A stretch of DNA of 64,000 nt from Chrysopilus asiliformis (Eukaryota > Arthropoda > Insecta > Diptera > Rhagionidae), in assembly GCA_964034945.1 (NCBI GenBank), contig CAXIUK010000006.1, forward strand, positions 1 to 64,000. Direction: 5' to 3'. Made by a program: the position numbers and the translations under genes. Shown here piece by piece: positions 52,257 to 64,000 of the stretch. Each line of letters begins with the position of its first letter. Position 1 is the stretch's first letter. The notes beneath the pieces were generated by a model. The model did not search any database, was not told where the DNA came from, and saw only the letters and a list, made by a program, of their open reading frames with translations.

Positions 52257-52676
52257 GGTGGTCAGGCGTCTGTTGCAGGGGGGAATAGGTCGGCACTGCC
52301 GGCCCCGTAACCTGAAACAGCATCGGGCCCCCCGCTTCTGTGCCGGTCATGTTTCGGGCAGCTGCGGTGGTACCGATGGTCATAGTAGCGGGCAACCCTG
52401 CTATGACTCGCAAGTAGACGCGTTGCCTCCTCGTGGCGATCACCGGTAACTAGCTTCTTGCTAGGCCAAAACGCGATGCTAAAGGAGCAAACCTTGAACA
52501 AAAACCCCCAATCCAAGGTGGAACAGCATATGCTGAGGGATGAGTGGCTAGTGGGTTAACTAGTCGTGAATATGCGGACTCAGGATACCTGGCGACCTCC
52601 TGTTTCAAGCAGCCTTACGCTCGTATAGGAGCTCTGCGGGCGTGGACAGTTCTTCTCCACTACTCGTGGGAACAAA
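52257..52676 (+). promoter_or_regulatory. 5' leader of family 2 element
   Basis: About 420 bp from the satellite junction to the proposed ORF1 start, three times longer than in family 1 and without obvious similarity to it. GC-rich, with a potential hairpin around CATAGTAGCGGG...CCCTGCTATG (52381-52405). An internal promoter is expected for this type of element, but no motif proves it. The last in-frame stop before ORF1 is at 52626-52628. Confidence 0.45.
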
Positions 52677-54131
52677 ATAGAATCTCAATTTGCCGCGGAG
52701 AAGGACCCCTCCCGAATAGGGTCCGCGGAGAAGGACCCCTCCGTACTAGGGTCCACGGAGAAGGGCCCCTCCGAACCAGGGTCGAACCTTGTTTCGGCAG
52801 ATCCAACCCAGTCGAAAGACCCGTTTGGGCGCAGTTCGGTACTCATGCGATCGCCAGTAAGAGACAAACGGCGTACACAACAGGAGAACTCGCCGAAACC
52901 AACCGAAACAAAAATGGTTGAGGAATCATCCTCGTTGCCAGCCACAGTGGAAGATATCGAAGTCGTAGGGGAAGCCTTCAACAAGTTGGGAGTGATGATC
53001 GTGGGGCTCATGGAGTATGTAAAGAGTCGTAACAACGTGCATCACGCAATCAAGGAGCAGATTAGAGCTATTCGAAGCGTCTACAACAAGGCACGGGAAG
53101 AAACTAAAACCCGGAAGGCGATGCAAATACCTAATAAAGGGGAGACCGCATCGGAGACGATCCCAAAGCCATCGTTCTCCCAGTCAGGGTGCAGCAACAA
53201 CAAAACACAAAAAAGGGGAAGAGAAACAACCGGCGACAACCACAGCCGGATGCATACTCCGAAGAGGCAGAAAGGTCCACCAATGAAGGACTCGGAGACA
53301 ATGGGGGACAAACCACAAAACCTGACAAAGAAAGAAAAGCCCCAGCCAATAAAAGCGGCTCAGGGCACCGTCAAAGACGCGAGAAGAAAACCCCAAATGA
53401 AAAGTCGGTCAGATGCCATGATAATCTCAGCGAAAGGGGAAACTACGTATGCAGAGATTCTCCGTAAAATTAAATCAGACCCTACTCTGAAGGACCTAGG
53501 TGACAACGTGACCCGCATTCGGAGAACGCAAAAAGGAGACCTTCTACTGGAAATTAAAAAGTCAAACGAAGAGAATAGAAATGGTCTTCAGACCCAAGTA
53601 GAGAAATCCCTGGGCGAACAAGCGGACATTAAAATGCGAAGGAACGAGACACTAATAGAATGCAAGGACCTTGATGAGGTGACCTCGAAGGCGGAAATCT
53701 GCGCGGCACTGGTAGATCAACTCGAAATAGCCGACATACACGAGTCTGCCATAAAGAACCTTAGAAAGGCATACGGTGGAACACAAATAGCCACAATAAG
53801 TCTGCCAGTGGAAGCAGCGCAAAAAGCACTAGCGGCAGGAAAAATTCGAGTCGGATGGGTTATCTGCCGGCTTAGGGAAAAAGTGATATTAACAAGGTGT
53901 TTCAAGTGCTTCGAATTTGGGCACATAGCGAAAGTCTGCAGCAGCCCTCACGATAGATCAGAGCTCTGCAGGAGATGTGCAGAAAAAGGCCATATTGCCA
54001 AAGACTGCAAAAAAGATCCGGAATGTATGTTTTGTAAAGAAAGCAAAGACAATGACAGCAAGCATGTGGCAGGAAGTACGAGATGCCCAATATACAGAAG
54101 GGCACTAAATAAATCATGCCAATATAGCTAA
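52677..54131 (+). pseudogene. ORF1 gag-like protein of E6, start codon apparently lost
   Basis: The frame is open from 52629 to the TAA at 54129-54131. The first ATG is at 52845 (428 aa), but similarity to family 1 begins upstream of it: DPFGRSSV (from 52818) matches NPFGRSNT near the family 1 N terminus. Three in-frame 10-residue repeats precede it. An ATA at 52677, in AACAAAATAGAA, would give 484 aa, close to the roughly 493 of family 1, so a mutated ATG there is plausible. It contains the helical stretch (residues counted from 52677: about 80-120), basic clusters, the gag-like core (TYAEILRK, KGDLLLEI) and three zinc knuckles near the C terminus: C-x2-C-x4-H-x4-C twice and C-x2-C-x9-H-x6-C. 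There is no internal frameshift and no 13-bp deletion. If the ATG at 52845 is used, a shortened protein is possible. Confidence 0.85.
52694..52783 (+). repeat. Three 30-bp tandem repeats at the start of family 2 ORF1
   Basis: Units 52694-52723, 52724-52753 and 52754-52783, each starting CRCGGAGAAGG and ending AGGGTC, with divergence only in the middle. Thirty bases is ten codons, so in the ORF1 frame they read as AEKDPSRIGS, AEKDPSVLGS and TEKGPSEPGS (phased from the GCG/ACG codon). Each unit can also form a GGACCC/GGGTCC hairpin in RNA. Confidence 0.93.
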
Positions 54132-57087
54132 AACTAATTCAAATAAACTTAAACCACTGCGAGGCGGCACAGGACTTGCTGTCACAAACTATTTACGAAA
54201 CGAGAGCTGATGTCGCTATAATAAGCGAACAGTATAAGAACATAAGAAGCGGAGTATGGGTATCAGATAAACTTGGAAAAACGGCGGTTTGGGCATGCGG
54301 AAATCGTGCAATACAAGAGGTCAACACAAACTCGGTAGAGTATTTCGTAAGAGCTAAAATTGGAGGAATTCACATCTACAGTTGCTACGCCCCACCGAGT
54401 GCTACGATTGAAGAATACAAGCTAGGCATACCCCAAAAATCATAGCCGGTGACTTCAATGCATGGGCAGTGGATTGGGGAAGTCGAGCTACAAATGAAAG
54501 AGGACGCATTCTTCTGCAGGCATTTTCAAGACTAGATATAGTTCTAGCAAACGTTGGAAGCGTGAATACCTTTAGGAGAGCAGAAGCAGGATCCGTAGTA
54601 GACCTTACATTTGTGAGCAACAGTCTAGCAAGACACTTGAAATGGCGGGTAAGTGAACACTACACCCATAGTGATCATCAGGCCATCCTCTTCTCTACAG
54701 GTCGCAGCAGTATAGGCGTAAAAAACCTACGAGTAAAGAAAGTAGGGGCAGCGGGCTGGGCGACAAAGCTGATCGACGAAGATGCTTTCAAAGAGGTCCT
54801 AAAAGACCAGGAAATAAAAGGATCGGCGCCAGAAAAGGCAAAGGAAATCATCTCACAGTTAAAGCAAGCATGCGACGCCTCTATGCCAAGACGAAGTATA
54901 CCCCAAAATAAAAGGGCGAACTACTGGTGGAACTCAGATATACAAGATCTGCGAATTCAATGTCTTCGAGCCAGAAGACTTAGTCAACGAGGTAGAGGAA
55001 AGACAGACTCCGCGGAACGAGAACAGGCCTATAAACTAGCGCGAAAAAATCTACAAGTGGCTATCATAAAGAGCAAACGTGAGTGCTTCACGCAACTATG
55101 CGAAGAAGCAGATAGAGACCCGTGGGGTGGAGCATATAAAGTAGTGATGTCACGTATTAAGGGCAAAAGATCGCCACAAGTCACTTGCCCCACTCTACTG
55201 ACGGAAATAACTTCATCTCTGTTTCCTCAGCACAGTGAAAACATTCTACCGGAAGCAACACTGCCGTTCGAGGCGTCGGACATACCAGCAGTGACGGAGG
55301 AAGAGTTGTTAGAGGCGTCCAGGAAGCTAGGGGACTATAAGGCACCAGGCCTAGATGGTATCCCGAACAAAGCGCTCAAGATTGCGGTCAAGGCTGTGCC
55401 TAACAGATTCGCAGACATATTTAATACATGTTTTTTAGAGGGGGTGTTCCCCGCCCCCTGGAAAAAGCAGAAGCTGATTCTCATACCAAAGCCAAATAAG
55501 AATCCCGGAGAATCGTCTTCTTACCGCCCAATATGTCTACTCGACACGGTGGGCAAACTTCTAGAGCGAATCGTCTACAATAGACTACTTCCCGTAATAG
55601 AGGAAAATAATGGTTTATCCGACCGCCAATTTGGATTTCGAAAAGCGCGATCAACTACAGATGCTATTAGCATGGTAGTGAACCTGGCAAGACGAGCTAT
55701 TGAAGGAAGAGGTGCGTCGCAAAAATACTGCGCTGTGGTAACATTGGATGTTAGAAACGCTTTCAACTCGGCCAAATGGACCCAAATAATAAGGTCGCTC
55801 CACGAATTTAGCATCCCCGACTACCTACTGAGGATAGTACGGAGTTACTTCACTGAAAGAGACTTATTATACGACACGGATGACGGCCCTAAAGTGCACA
55901 AAATTACAGCAGGAGTCCCACAGGGCTCCGTTCTCGGACCCTTACTGTGGAATGTGATGTACAACGGCCTGCTAAACCTTGAGGTACCCGAGGAAGTTAC
56001 TATCATTGGATTCGCGGATGACATCGCGGTGGTGGTGGAAGCACGCTACATCGATGAACTGGAGATATACGTTAACGAAACGATGAGTCGCATAAAACAA
56101 TGGCTTGAGTCCGCTGGACTCGAATTAGCAGAGCAGAAGACTGAAGCTGTGCTGATCAGCAAACGTCGTAAAAGGGAGACGATCAACGTTACTGTCGGAA
56201 GACACAAAATCAAGTCCAAGGATGCCATCAAATATCTGGGAGTTATGATCGACCAAAAACTCAATTTTAAACCCCACCTAAAATACGCAGCTGAGAAGGC
56301 ATCAATTGTCGGCAATGCGCTTGCACGGATGATGCCCAATATTGGAGGCCCACGACAGAGCAGAAGGCTACTCGTCTCTAGAGTAGTCAGTTCCATCATC
56401 CTGTATGCTGCACCAATATGGGCAAATGCTATGATGAGCACCAAGGTGATTCAAAAGGAGATGCGAGCGGTATATCGATTGAGTGCGCTCCGAGTATGTA
56501 GCGCGTTTCGAACAACGTCAGACCAAGCAGCGTGCGTGATTGCAGGAATGATTCCCATAAATATCCTCGTAGACGAAGTGCGTCGCTTGTACGAAGCAAA
56601 ACAAGCGAATCCACAACTCGACATGAACGAAAGGCGAAGGAGAGAAAGAGAGAAGTCCATAAGACGGTGGCAAGAGCAATGGGAAAGAGCGGAGAATGGC
56701 CGCTGGACCCACAAGGTTATTCCAAATATTAGACGTTGGTTGGACAGACAACACGGGGAGGTTAATTTCAATCTGACCCAATTTTTAACTGGACATGGGG
56801 GTTACCGAAAATACTTGCATCGGTTTGGTCTAGACAACTCACCAGACTGCCCAAGCTGCATAGGGGTGATGGAAGATCAGGAGCATGTGCTGTTCGGTTG
56901 TCCGAGATTCGAAATAGAAAGAATAACCCTGGAGACTACACTCGGAAGTACAATAACCGCAGGAAATATAGTAGCGGAGATGTTGAAGTCCGAAGAGAAC
57001 TGGAACGCTGTGGATAGAGCAATAAGGTCGATACAGGCAAAGCTAATGGAAGAGGAGCGTGTGAGGAAGGCACTCATAACTGGATGA
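54128..57087 (+). pseudogene. ORF2 endonuclease-reverse transcriptase of E6, no ATG and one frameshift
   Basis: Similarity to family 1 ORF2 begins at 54128 (LKLIQINLNHCEAAQ), where family 1 has ATGAAG but this copy has CTAAAA, so the usual start is gone. The first frame carries the Glu of SEQYK and runs to 54445. About 31 nt are missing near 54428-54434 relative to family 1, and the frame continues one register over, through GDFNAW (about 54450), SDHQAI, KAPGLDGIP, motif A LDVRNAFNSA, GVPQGSVLGPLLWN, FADD (56011-56022) and C-x2-C-x8-H-x4-C (from 56848) to the stop at 57085-57087. The RT half is undamaged. FADD replaces YADD, which is normal among LINEs. Confidence 0.92.
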
Positions 57088-57230
57088 GCAGCGAAAGCTG
57101 ATCCCGCCCCGCGAAGTAATACCATTTGGCAGTCCCGCGGGGAGCACGAATGGAGAAGAAGGTGGTTTTAGCCGGTAGGAATCCAGCATAACCGTATTTT
57201 CGGTATCTTTTGAAGATTTCCACCTTCTAT
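57088..57230 (+). other. 3' UTR of family 2 with conserved RNA structure
   Basis: Contains a CCCCGCG/CGCGGGG stem (57107-57113 with 57136-57142) with the same AAGTAAT loop start as family 1; a closing stem AGAAGGTGG (57157-57165) pairing perfectly with CCACCTTCT (57220-57228), two bases before the poly(A); and inside it GGTTTTAG plus a short ACCG/CGGT hairpin (57191-57204). The layout matches family 1 while the paired bases differ. Confidence 0.75.
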
Positions 57231-57254
57231 AAAAAAAAAAAAAAAAAAAAAAAA

Positions 57255-57389
57255 GACTGACAGACTGACAGACTGACAGACTGACAGACTGACAGACTGA
57301 CAGACTGACAGACTGACAGACTGACAGACTGACAGACTGACAGACTGACAGACTGACAGACTGACAGACTGACAGACTGACAGACTGAC
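57255..57389. repeat. 8-bp satellite variant (ACTGACAG) beside E6
   Basis: About 17 uninterrupted copies of GACTGACA directly after the E6 poly(A), then mixing with 12-bp units until about 57475. The 5' flank of E6 is pure 12-bp type. Confidence 0.93.
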
Positions 57390-60300
57390 AGACAGACTGA
57401 CAGACTGACAGACTGACAGACAGACTGACAGACAGACTGACAGACAGACTGACAGACAGACTGACAGACTGACAGACTGACAGACAGACTGACAGACAGA
57501 CTGACAGACAGACTGACAGACAGACTGACAGACAGACTGACAGACAGACTGACAGACAGACTGACAGACAGACTGACAGACAGACTGACAGACAGACTGA
57601 CAGACAGACTGACAGACAGACTGACAGACAGACTGACAGACAGACTGACAGACAGACTGACAGACAGACTGACAGACAGACTGACAGACAGACTGACAGA
57701 CAGACTGACAGACAGACTGACAGACAGACTGACAGACAGACTGACAGACAGACTGACAGACAGACTGACAGACAGACTGACAGACAGACTGACAGACAGA
57801 CTGACAGACAGACTGACAGACAGACTGACAGACAGACTGACAGACAGACTGACAGACAGACTGACAGACAGACTGACAGACAGACTGACAGACAGACTGA
57901 CAGACAGACTGACAGACAGACTGACAGACAGACTGACAGACAGACTGACAGACAGACTGACAGACAGACTGACAGACAGACTGACAGACAGACTGACAGA
58001 CAGACTGACAGACAGACTGACAGACAGACTGACAGACAGACTGACAGACAGACTGACAGACAGACTGACAGACAGACTGACAGACAGACTGACAGACAGA
58101 CTGACAGACAGACTGACAGACAGACTGACAGACAGACTGACAGACAGACTGACAGACAGACTGACAGACAGACTGACAGACAGACTGACAGACAGACTGA
58201 CAGACAGACTGACAGACAGACTGACAGACAGACTGACAGACAGACTGACAGACAGACTGACAGACAGACTGACAGACAGACTGACAGACAGACTGACAGA
58301 CAGACTGACAGACAGACTGACAGACAGACTGACAGACAGACTGACAGACAGACTGACAGACAGACTGACAGACAGACTGACAGACAGACTGACAGACAGA
58401 CTGACAGACAGACTGACAGACAGACTGACAGACAGACTGACAGACAGACTGACAGACAGACTGACAGACAGACTGACAGACAGACTGACAGACAGACTGA
58501 CAGACAGACTGACAGACAGACTGACAGACAGACTGACAGACAGACTGACAGACAGACTGACAGACAGACTGACAGACAGACTGACAGACAGACTGACAGA
58601 CAGACTGACAGACAGACTGACAGACAGACTGACAGACAGACTGACAGACAGACTGACAGACAGACTGACAGACAGACTGACAGACAGACTGACAGACAGA
58701 CTGACAGACAGACTGACAGACAGACTGACAGACAGACTGACAGACAGACTGACAGACAGACTGACAGACAGACAGACTGACAGACAGACTGACAGACAGA
58801 CTGACAGACAGACTGACAGACAGACTGACAGACAGACTGACAGACAGACTGACAGACAGACTGACAGACAGACTGACAGACAGACTGACAGACAGACTGA
58901 CAGACAGACTGACAAACAGACTGACAGACAGACTGACAGACAGACTGACAGACAGACTGACAGACAGACTGACAGACAGACTGACAGACAGACTGACAGA
59001 CAGACTGACAGACAGACTGACAGACAGACTGACAGACAGACTGACAGACAGACTGACAGACAGACTGACAGACAGACTGACAGACAGACTGACAGACAGA
59101 CTGACAGACAGATTGACAGACAGACTGACAGACAGACTGACAGACAGACTGACAGACAGACTGACAGACAGACTGACAGACAGACTGACAGACAGACTGA
59201 CAGACAGACTGACAGACAGACTGGCAGACAGACTGACAGACAGACTGACAGACAGACTGACAGACAGACTGACAGACAGACTGACAGACAGACTGACAGA
59301 CAGACTGACAGACAGACTGACAGACTGACAGACAGACTGACAGACAGACTGACAGACAGACTGACAGACAGACTGACAGACAGACTGACAGACAGACTGA
59401 CAGACAGACTGACAGACAGACTGACAGACAGACTGACAGACAGACTGACAGACAGACTGACAGACAGACTGACAGACAGACTGACAGACAGACTGACAGA
59501 CAGACTGACAGACAGACTGACAGACAGACTGACAGACAGATTGACAGACAGACTGACAGACAGACTGACAGACTGACAGACTGACAGACTGACAGACTGA
59601 CAGACTGACAGACAGACTGACAGACAGACTGACAGACAGACTGACAGACAGACTGACAGACAGACTGACAGACAGACTGACAGACAGACTGACAGACAGA
59701 CTGACAGACAGACTGACAGACAGACTGACAGACAGACTGACAGACAGACTGACAGACAGACTGACAGACAGACTGACAGACAGACTGACAGACAGACTGA
59801 CAGACAGACTGACAGACAGACTGACAGACAGACTGACAGACAGACTGACAGACAGACTGACAGACAGACTGACAGACAGACTGACAGACAGACTGACAGA
59901 CAGACTGACAGACAGACTGACAGACAGACTGACAGACAGACTGACAGACAGACTGACAGACAGACTGACAGACAGACTGACAGACAGACTGACAGACAGA
60001 CTGACAGACAGACTGACAGACAGACTGACAGACAGACTGACAGACAGACTGACAGACAGACTGACAGACAGACTGACAGACAGACTGACAGACAGACTGA
60101 CAGACAGACTGACAGACAGACTGACAGACAGACTGACAGACAGACTGACAGACAGACTGACAGACAGACTGACAGACAGACTGACAGACAGACTGACAGA
60201 CAGACTGACAGACAGACTGACAGACAGACTGACAGACAGACTGACAGACAGACTGACAGACAGACTGACAGACAGACTGACAGACAGACTGACAGACAGA

Positions 60301-60423
60301 CTGACAGACAGACTGACAGACAGACTGACAGACAGACAGACTGACAGACAGACTGACAGACAGACTGACAGACAGACTGACAGACAGACTGACAGACAGA
60401 CTGACAGACAGACTGACAGACAG

Positions 60424-60775
60424 ACTGACAGACTGACAGACTGACAGACTGACAGACTGACAGACTGACAGACTGACAGACTGACAGACTGACAGACTGA
60501 CAGACTGACAGACTGACAGACTGACAGACTGACAGACTGACAGACTGACAGACTGACAGACTGACAGACTGACAGACTGACAGACTGACAGACTGACAGA
60601 CTGACAGACTGACAGACTGACAGACTGACAGACTGACAGACTGACAGACTGACAGACTGACAGACTGACAGACTGACAGACTGACAGACTGACAGACTGA
60701 CAGACTGACAGACTGACAGACTGACAGACTGACAGACTGACAGACTGACAGACTGACAGACTGACAGACTGACAG
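60424..60775. repeat. 8-bp satellite variant (ACTGACAG), long patch
   Basis: About 44 consecutive copies of the 8-bp unit, with sharp changes to the 12-bp unit on both sides. A smaller patch of the same unit is at 59563-59613. This shows local amplification of a unit one ACAG shorter. Confidence 0.93.
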
Positions 60776-63700
60776 ACAGACTGACAGACAGACTGACAGA
60801 CAGACTGACAGACAGACTGACAGACAGACTGACAGACTGACAGACAGACTGACAGACAGACTGACAGACAGACTGACAGACAGACTGACAGACAGACTGA
60901 CAGACAGACTGACAGACAGACTGACAGACAGACTGACAGACAGACTGACAGACAGACTGACAGACAGACTGACAGACAGACTGACAGACAGACTGACAGA
61001 CAGACTGACAGACAGACTGACAGACAGACTGACAGACAGACTGACAGACAGACTGACAGACAGACTGACAGACAGACTGACAGACAGACTGACAGACAGA
61101 CTGACAGACAGACTGACAGACAGACTGACAGACAGACTGACAGACAGACTGACAGACAGACTGACAGACAGACTGACAGACAGACTGACAGACAGACTGA
61201 CAGACAGACTGACAGACAGACTGACAGACAGACTGACAGACAGACTGACAGACAGACTGACAGACAGACTGACAGACAGACTGACAGACAGACTGACAGA
61301 CAGACTGACAGACAGACTGACAGACAGACTGACAGACAGACTGACAGACAGACTGACAGACAGACTGACAGACAGACTGACAGACAGACTGACAGACAGA
61401 CTGACAGACAGACTGACAGACAGACTGACAGACAGACTGACAGACAGACTGACAGACAGACTGACAGACAGACTGACAGACAGACTGACAGACAGACTGA
61501 CAGACAGACTGACAGACAGACTGACAGACAGACTGACAGACAGACTGACAGACAGACTGACAGACAGACTGACAGACAGACTGACAGACAGACTGACAGA
61601 CAGACTGACAGACAGACTGACAGACAGACTGACAGACAGACTGACAGACAGACTGACAGACAGACTGACAGACAGACTGACAGACAGACTGACAGACAGA
61701 CTGACAGACAGACTGACAGACAGACTGACAGACAGACTGACAGACAGACTGACAGACAGACTGACAGACAGACTGACAGACAGACTGACAGACAGACTGA
61801 CAGACAGACTGACAGACAGACTGACAGACAGACTGACAGACAGACTGACAGACAGACTGACAGACAGACTGACAGACAGACTGACAGACAGACTGACAGA
61901 CAGACTGACAGACAGACTGACAGACAGACTGACAGACAGACTGACAGACAGACTGACAGACAGACTGACAGACAGACTGACAGACAGACTGACAGACAGA
62001 CTGACAGACAGACTGACAGACAGACTGACAGACAGACTGACAGACAGACTGACAGACAGACTGACAGACAGACTGACAGACAGACTGACAGACAGACTGA
62101 CAGACAGACTGACAGACAGACTGACAGACAGACTGACAGACAGACTGACAGACAGACTGACAGACAGACTGACAGACAGACTGACAGACAGACTGACAGA
62201 CAGACTGACAGACAGACTGACAGACAGACTGACAGACAGACTGACAGACAGACTGACAGACAGACTGACAGACAGACTGACAGACAGACTGACAGACAGA
62301 CTGACAGACAGACTGACAGACAGACTGACAGACAGACTGACAGACAGACTGACAGACAGACTGACAGACAGACTGACAGACAGACTGACAGACAGACTGA
62401 CAGACAGACTGACAGACAGACTGACAGACAGACTGACAGACAGACTGACAGACAGACTGACAGACAGACTGACAGACAGACTGACAGACAGACTGACAGA
62501 CAGACTGACAGACAGACTGACAGACAGACTGACAGACAGACTGACAGACAGACTGACAGACAGACTGACAGACAGACTGACAGACAGACTGACAGACAGA
62601 CTGACAGACAGACTGACAGACGACAGACAGACTGACAGACAGACTGACAGACAGACTGACAGACAGACTGACAGACAGACTGACAGACAGACTGACAGAC
62701 AGACTGACAGACAGACTGACAGACAGACTGACAGACAGACTGACAGACAGACTGACAGACAGACTGACAGACAGACTGACAGACAGACTGACAGACAGAC
62801 TGACAGACAGACTGACAGACAGACTGACAGACAGACTGACAGACAGACTGACAGACAGACTGACAGACAGACTGACAGACAGACTGACAGACAGACTGAC
62901 AGACAGACTGACAGACAGACTGACAGACAGACTGACAGACAGACTGACAGACAGACTGACAGACAGACTGACAGACAGACTGACAGACAGACTGACAGAC
63001 AGACTGACAGACAGACTGACAGACAGACTGACAGACAGACTGACAGACAGACTGACAGACAGACTGACAGACAGACTGACAGACAGACTGACAGACAGAC
63101 TGACAGACAGACTGACAGACAGACTGACAGACAGACTGACAGACAGACTGACAGACAGACTGACAGACAGACTGACAGACAGACTGACAGACAGACTGAC
63201 AGACAGACTGACAGACAGACTGACAGACAGACTGACAGACAGACTGACAGACAGACTGACAGACAGACTGACAGACAGACTGACAGACAGACTGACAGAC
63301 AGACTGACAGACAGACTGACAGACAGACTGACAGACAGACTGACAGACAGACTGACAGACAGACTGACAGACAGACTGACAGACAGACTGACAGACAGAC
63401 TGACAGACAGACTGACAGACAGACTGACAGACAGACTGACAGACAGACTGACAGACAGACTGACAGACAGACTGACAGACAGACTGACAGACAGACTGAC
63501 AGACAGACTGACAGACAGACTGACAGACAGACTGACAGACAGACTGACAGACAGACTGACAGACAGACTGACAGACAGACTGACAGACAGACTGACAGAC
63601 AGACTGACAGACAGACTGACAGACAGACTGACAGACAGACTGACAGACAGACTGACAGACAGACTGACAGACAGACTGACAGACAGACTGACAGACAGAC

Positions 63701-64000
63701 TGACAGACAGACTGACAGACAGACTGACAGACAGACTGACAGACAGACTGACAGACAGACTGACAGACAGACTGACAGACAGACTGACAGACAGACTGAC
63801 AGACAGACTGACAGACAGACTGACAGACAGACTGACAGACAGACTGACAGACAGACTGACAGACAGACTGACAGACAGACTGACAGACAGACTGACAGAC
63901 AGACTGACAGACAGACTGACAGACAGACTGACAGACAGACTGACAGACAGACTGACAGACAGACTGACAGACAGACTGACAGACAGACTGACAGACAGAC

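Larger units (their letters stand above)
52257..57254 (+). mobile_element. R1-clade non-LTR retrotransposon, family 2 copy E6
   Basis: A second, clearly diverged family with the same architecture: long 5' leader, ORF1 with three CCHC knuckles, ORF2 with APE endonuclease, RT and CCHC, a 143-bp 3' UTR (57088-57230) and a 24-nt poly(A) (57231-57254). The 5' flank ends TGACAGACAG and the 3' flank starts GACTGACAG, within a base or two of the phase used by family 1. The proteins align with family 1 along their length with many substitutions, so the two share an ancestor that probably already targeted this kind of repeat. Defective: no ATG for either ORF at the expected place and a frameshift in the endonuclease. 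Confidence 0.93.
57255..64000. repeat. Satellite array, right block (12-bp unit with 8-bp patches)
   Basis: 6.7 kb of the same satellite, running off the right edge. It starts with an 8-bp-unit patch, then mostly regular AGACTGACAGAC units. Substitutions seen at about 58914 (ACAAACAG), 59112 and 59541 (ATTGAC) and 59223 (GGCAG); a short irregular unit at about 62621. No gene. Confidence 0.97.

Noticed and set aside
52544..52921. 125-codon + strand frame in the E6 leader
   Set aside because: It has a non-ATG start, overlaps the real ORF1 frame in another register, and its RGEGPL repeats are the 30-bp units read out of frame.
1..64000. Telomeric repeat array
   Set aside because: The unit is not TTAGG or any standard telomere motif, and no chromosome end is visible.

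Overview
The window is a piece of insect heterochromatin, and Diptera is my best guess. It is built from one very long simple satellite and six non-LTR retrotransposons inserted into it. No cellular gene, tRNA, rRNA or CRISPR array is visible. The organism call rests on the retrotransposons. They are R1-clade elements (a clade of arthropod, target-specific LINEs), with a gag-like ORF1 carrying three CCHC zinc knuckles and an ORF2 combining an APE-type endonuclease, a reverse transcriptase and a C-terminal CCHC motif. Microsatellite-targeting R1-clade relatives (Waldo, Mino) were described in flies and mosquitoes. The choice of Diptera over other insects is inference.

Layout: satellite with a 12-bp unit AGACTGACAGAC (two ACAG plus one ACTG) fills 1-12906, 17664-19645, 25840-29169, 30755-36911, 42752-45401, 51212-52256 and 57255-64000. 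An 8-bp variant (ACTGACAG) forms patches near 57255-57389, 59563-59613 and 60424-60775. Family 1 contributes five copies: E1 (12907-17663), E2 (19646-25839), E3 (29230-30754, 5'-truncated), E4 (36912-42751) and E5 (45402-51211). Family 2, a diverged relative, contributes one copy, E6 (52257-57254). All six lie on the + strand, end in a 23-25 nt poly(A) run, and sit at the same phase of the satellite. This is what sequence-specific target-primed insertion predicts.

Every copy is broken. E1 has a 13-bp ORF1 deletion and a nonsense codon in ORF2. E2 has a 1.4-kb insertion in ORF1 and a +1 frameshift in ORF2. E3 is truncated. E4 and E5 share the 13-bp deletion and an identical 1,053-bp TA-flanked DNA transposon in ORF2, and E4 also has a 29-bp tandem duplication in ORF1. 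E6 lacks start codons for both ORFs and has a small frameshifting deletion in the endonuclease. The copies are otherwise nearly identical, so they are young or homogenised.

The best candidates for something new are: (i) the element-satellite partnership itself, two families sharing one target phase in a (ACAG)2ACTG satellite; (ii) a 3' UTR RNA structure kept between the two families with compensatory base changes, ending just before the poly(A); (iii) a shared frameshift in ORF1 among three copies, implying mobilisation in trans or spread by duplication; (iv) the E4/E5 duplicate pair; (v) the E3 5' junction, where 56-60 bp of target satellite is inverted; and (vi) an in-frame 3 x 10-residue repeat at the N terminus of the family 2 ORF1.
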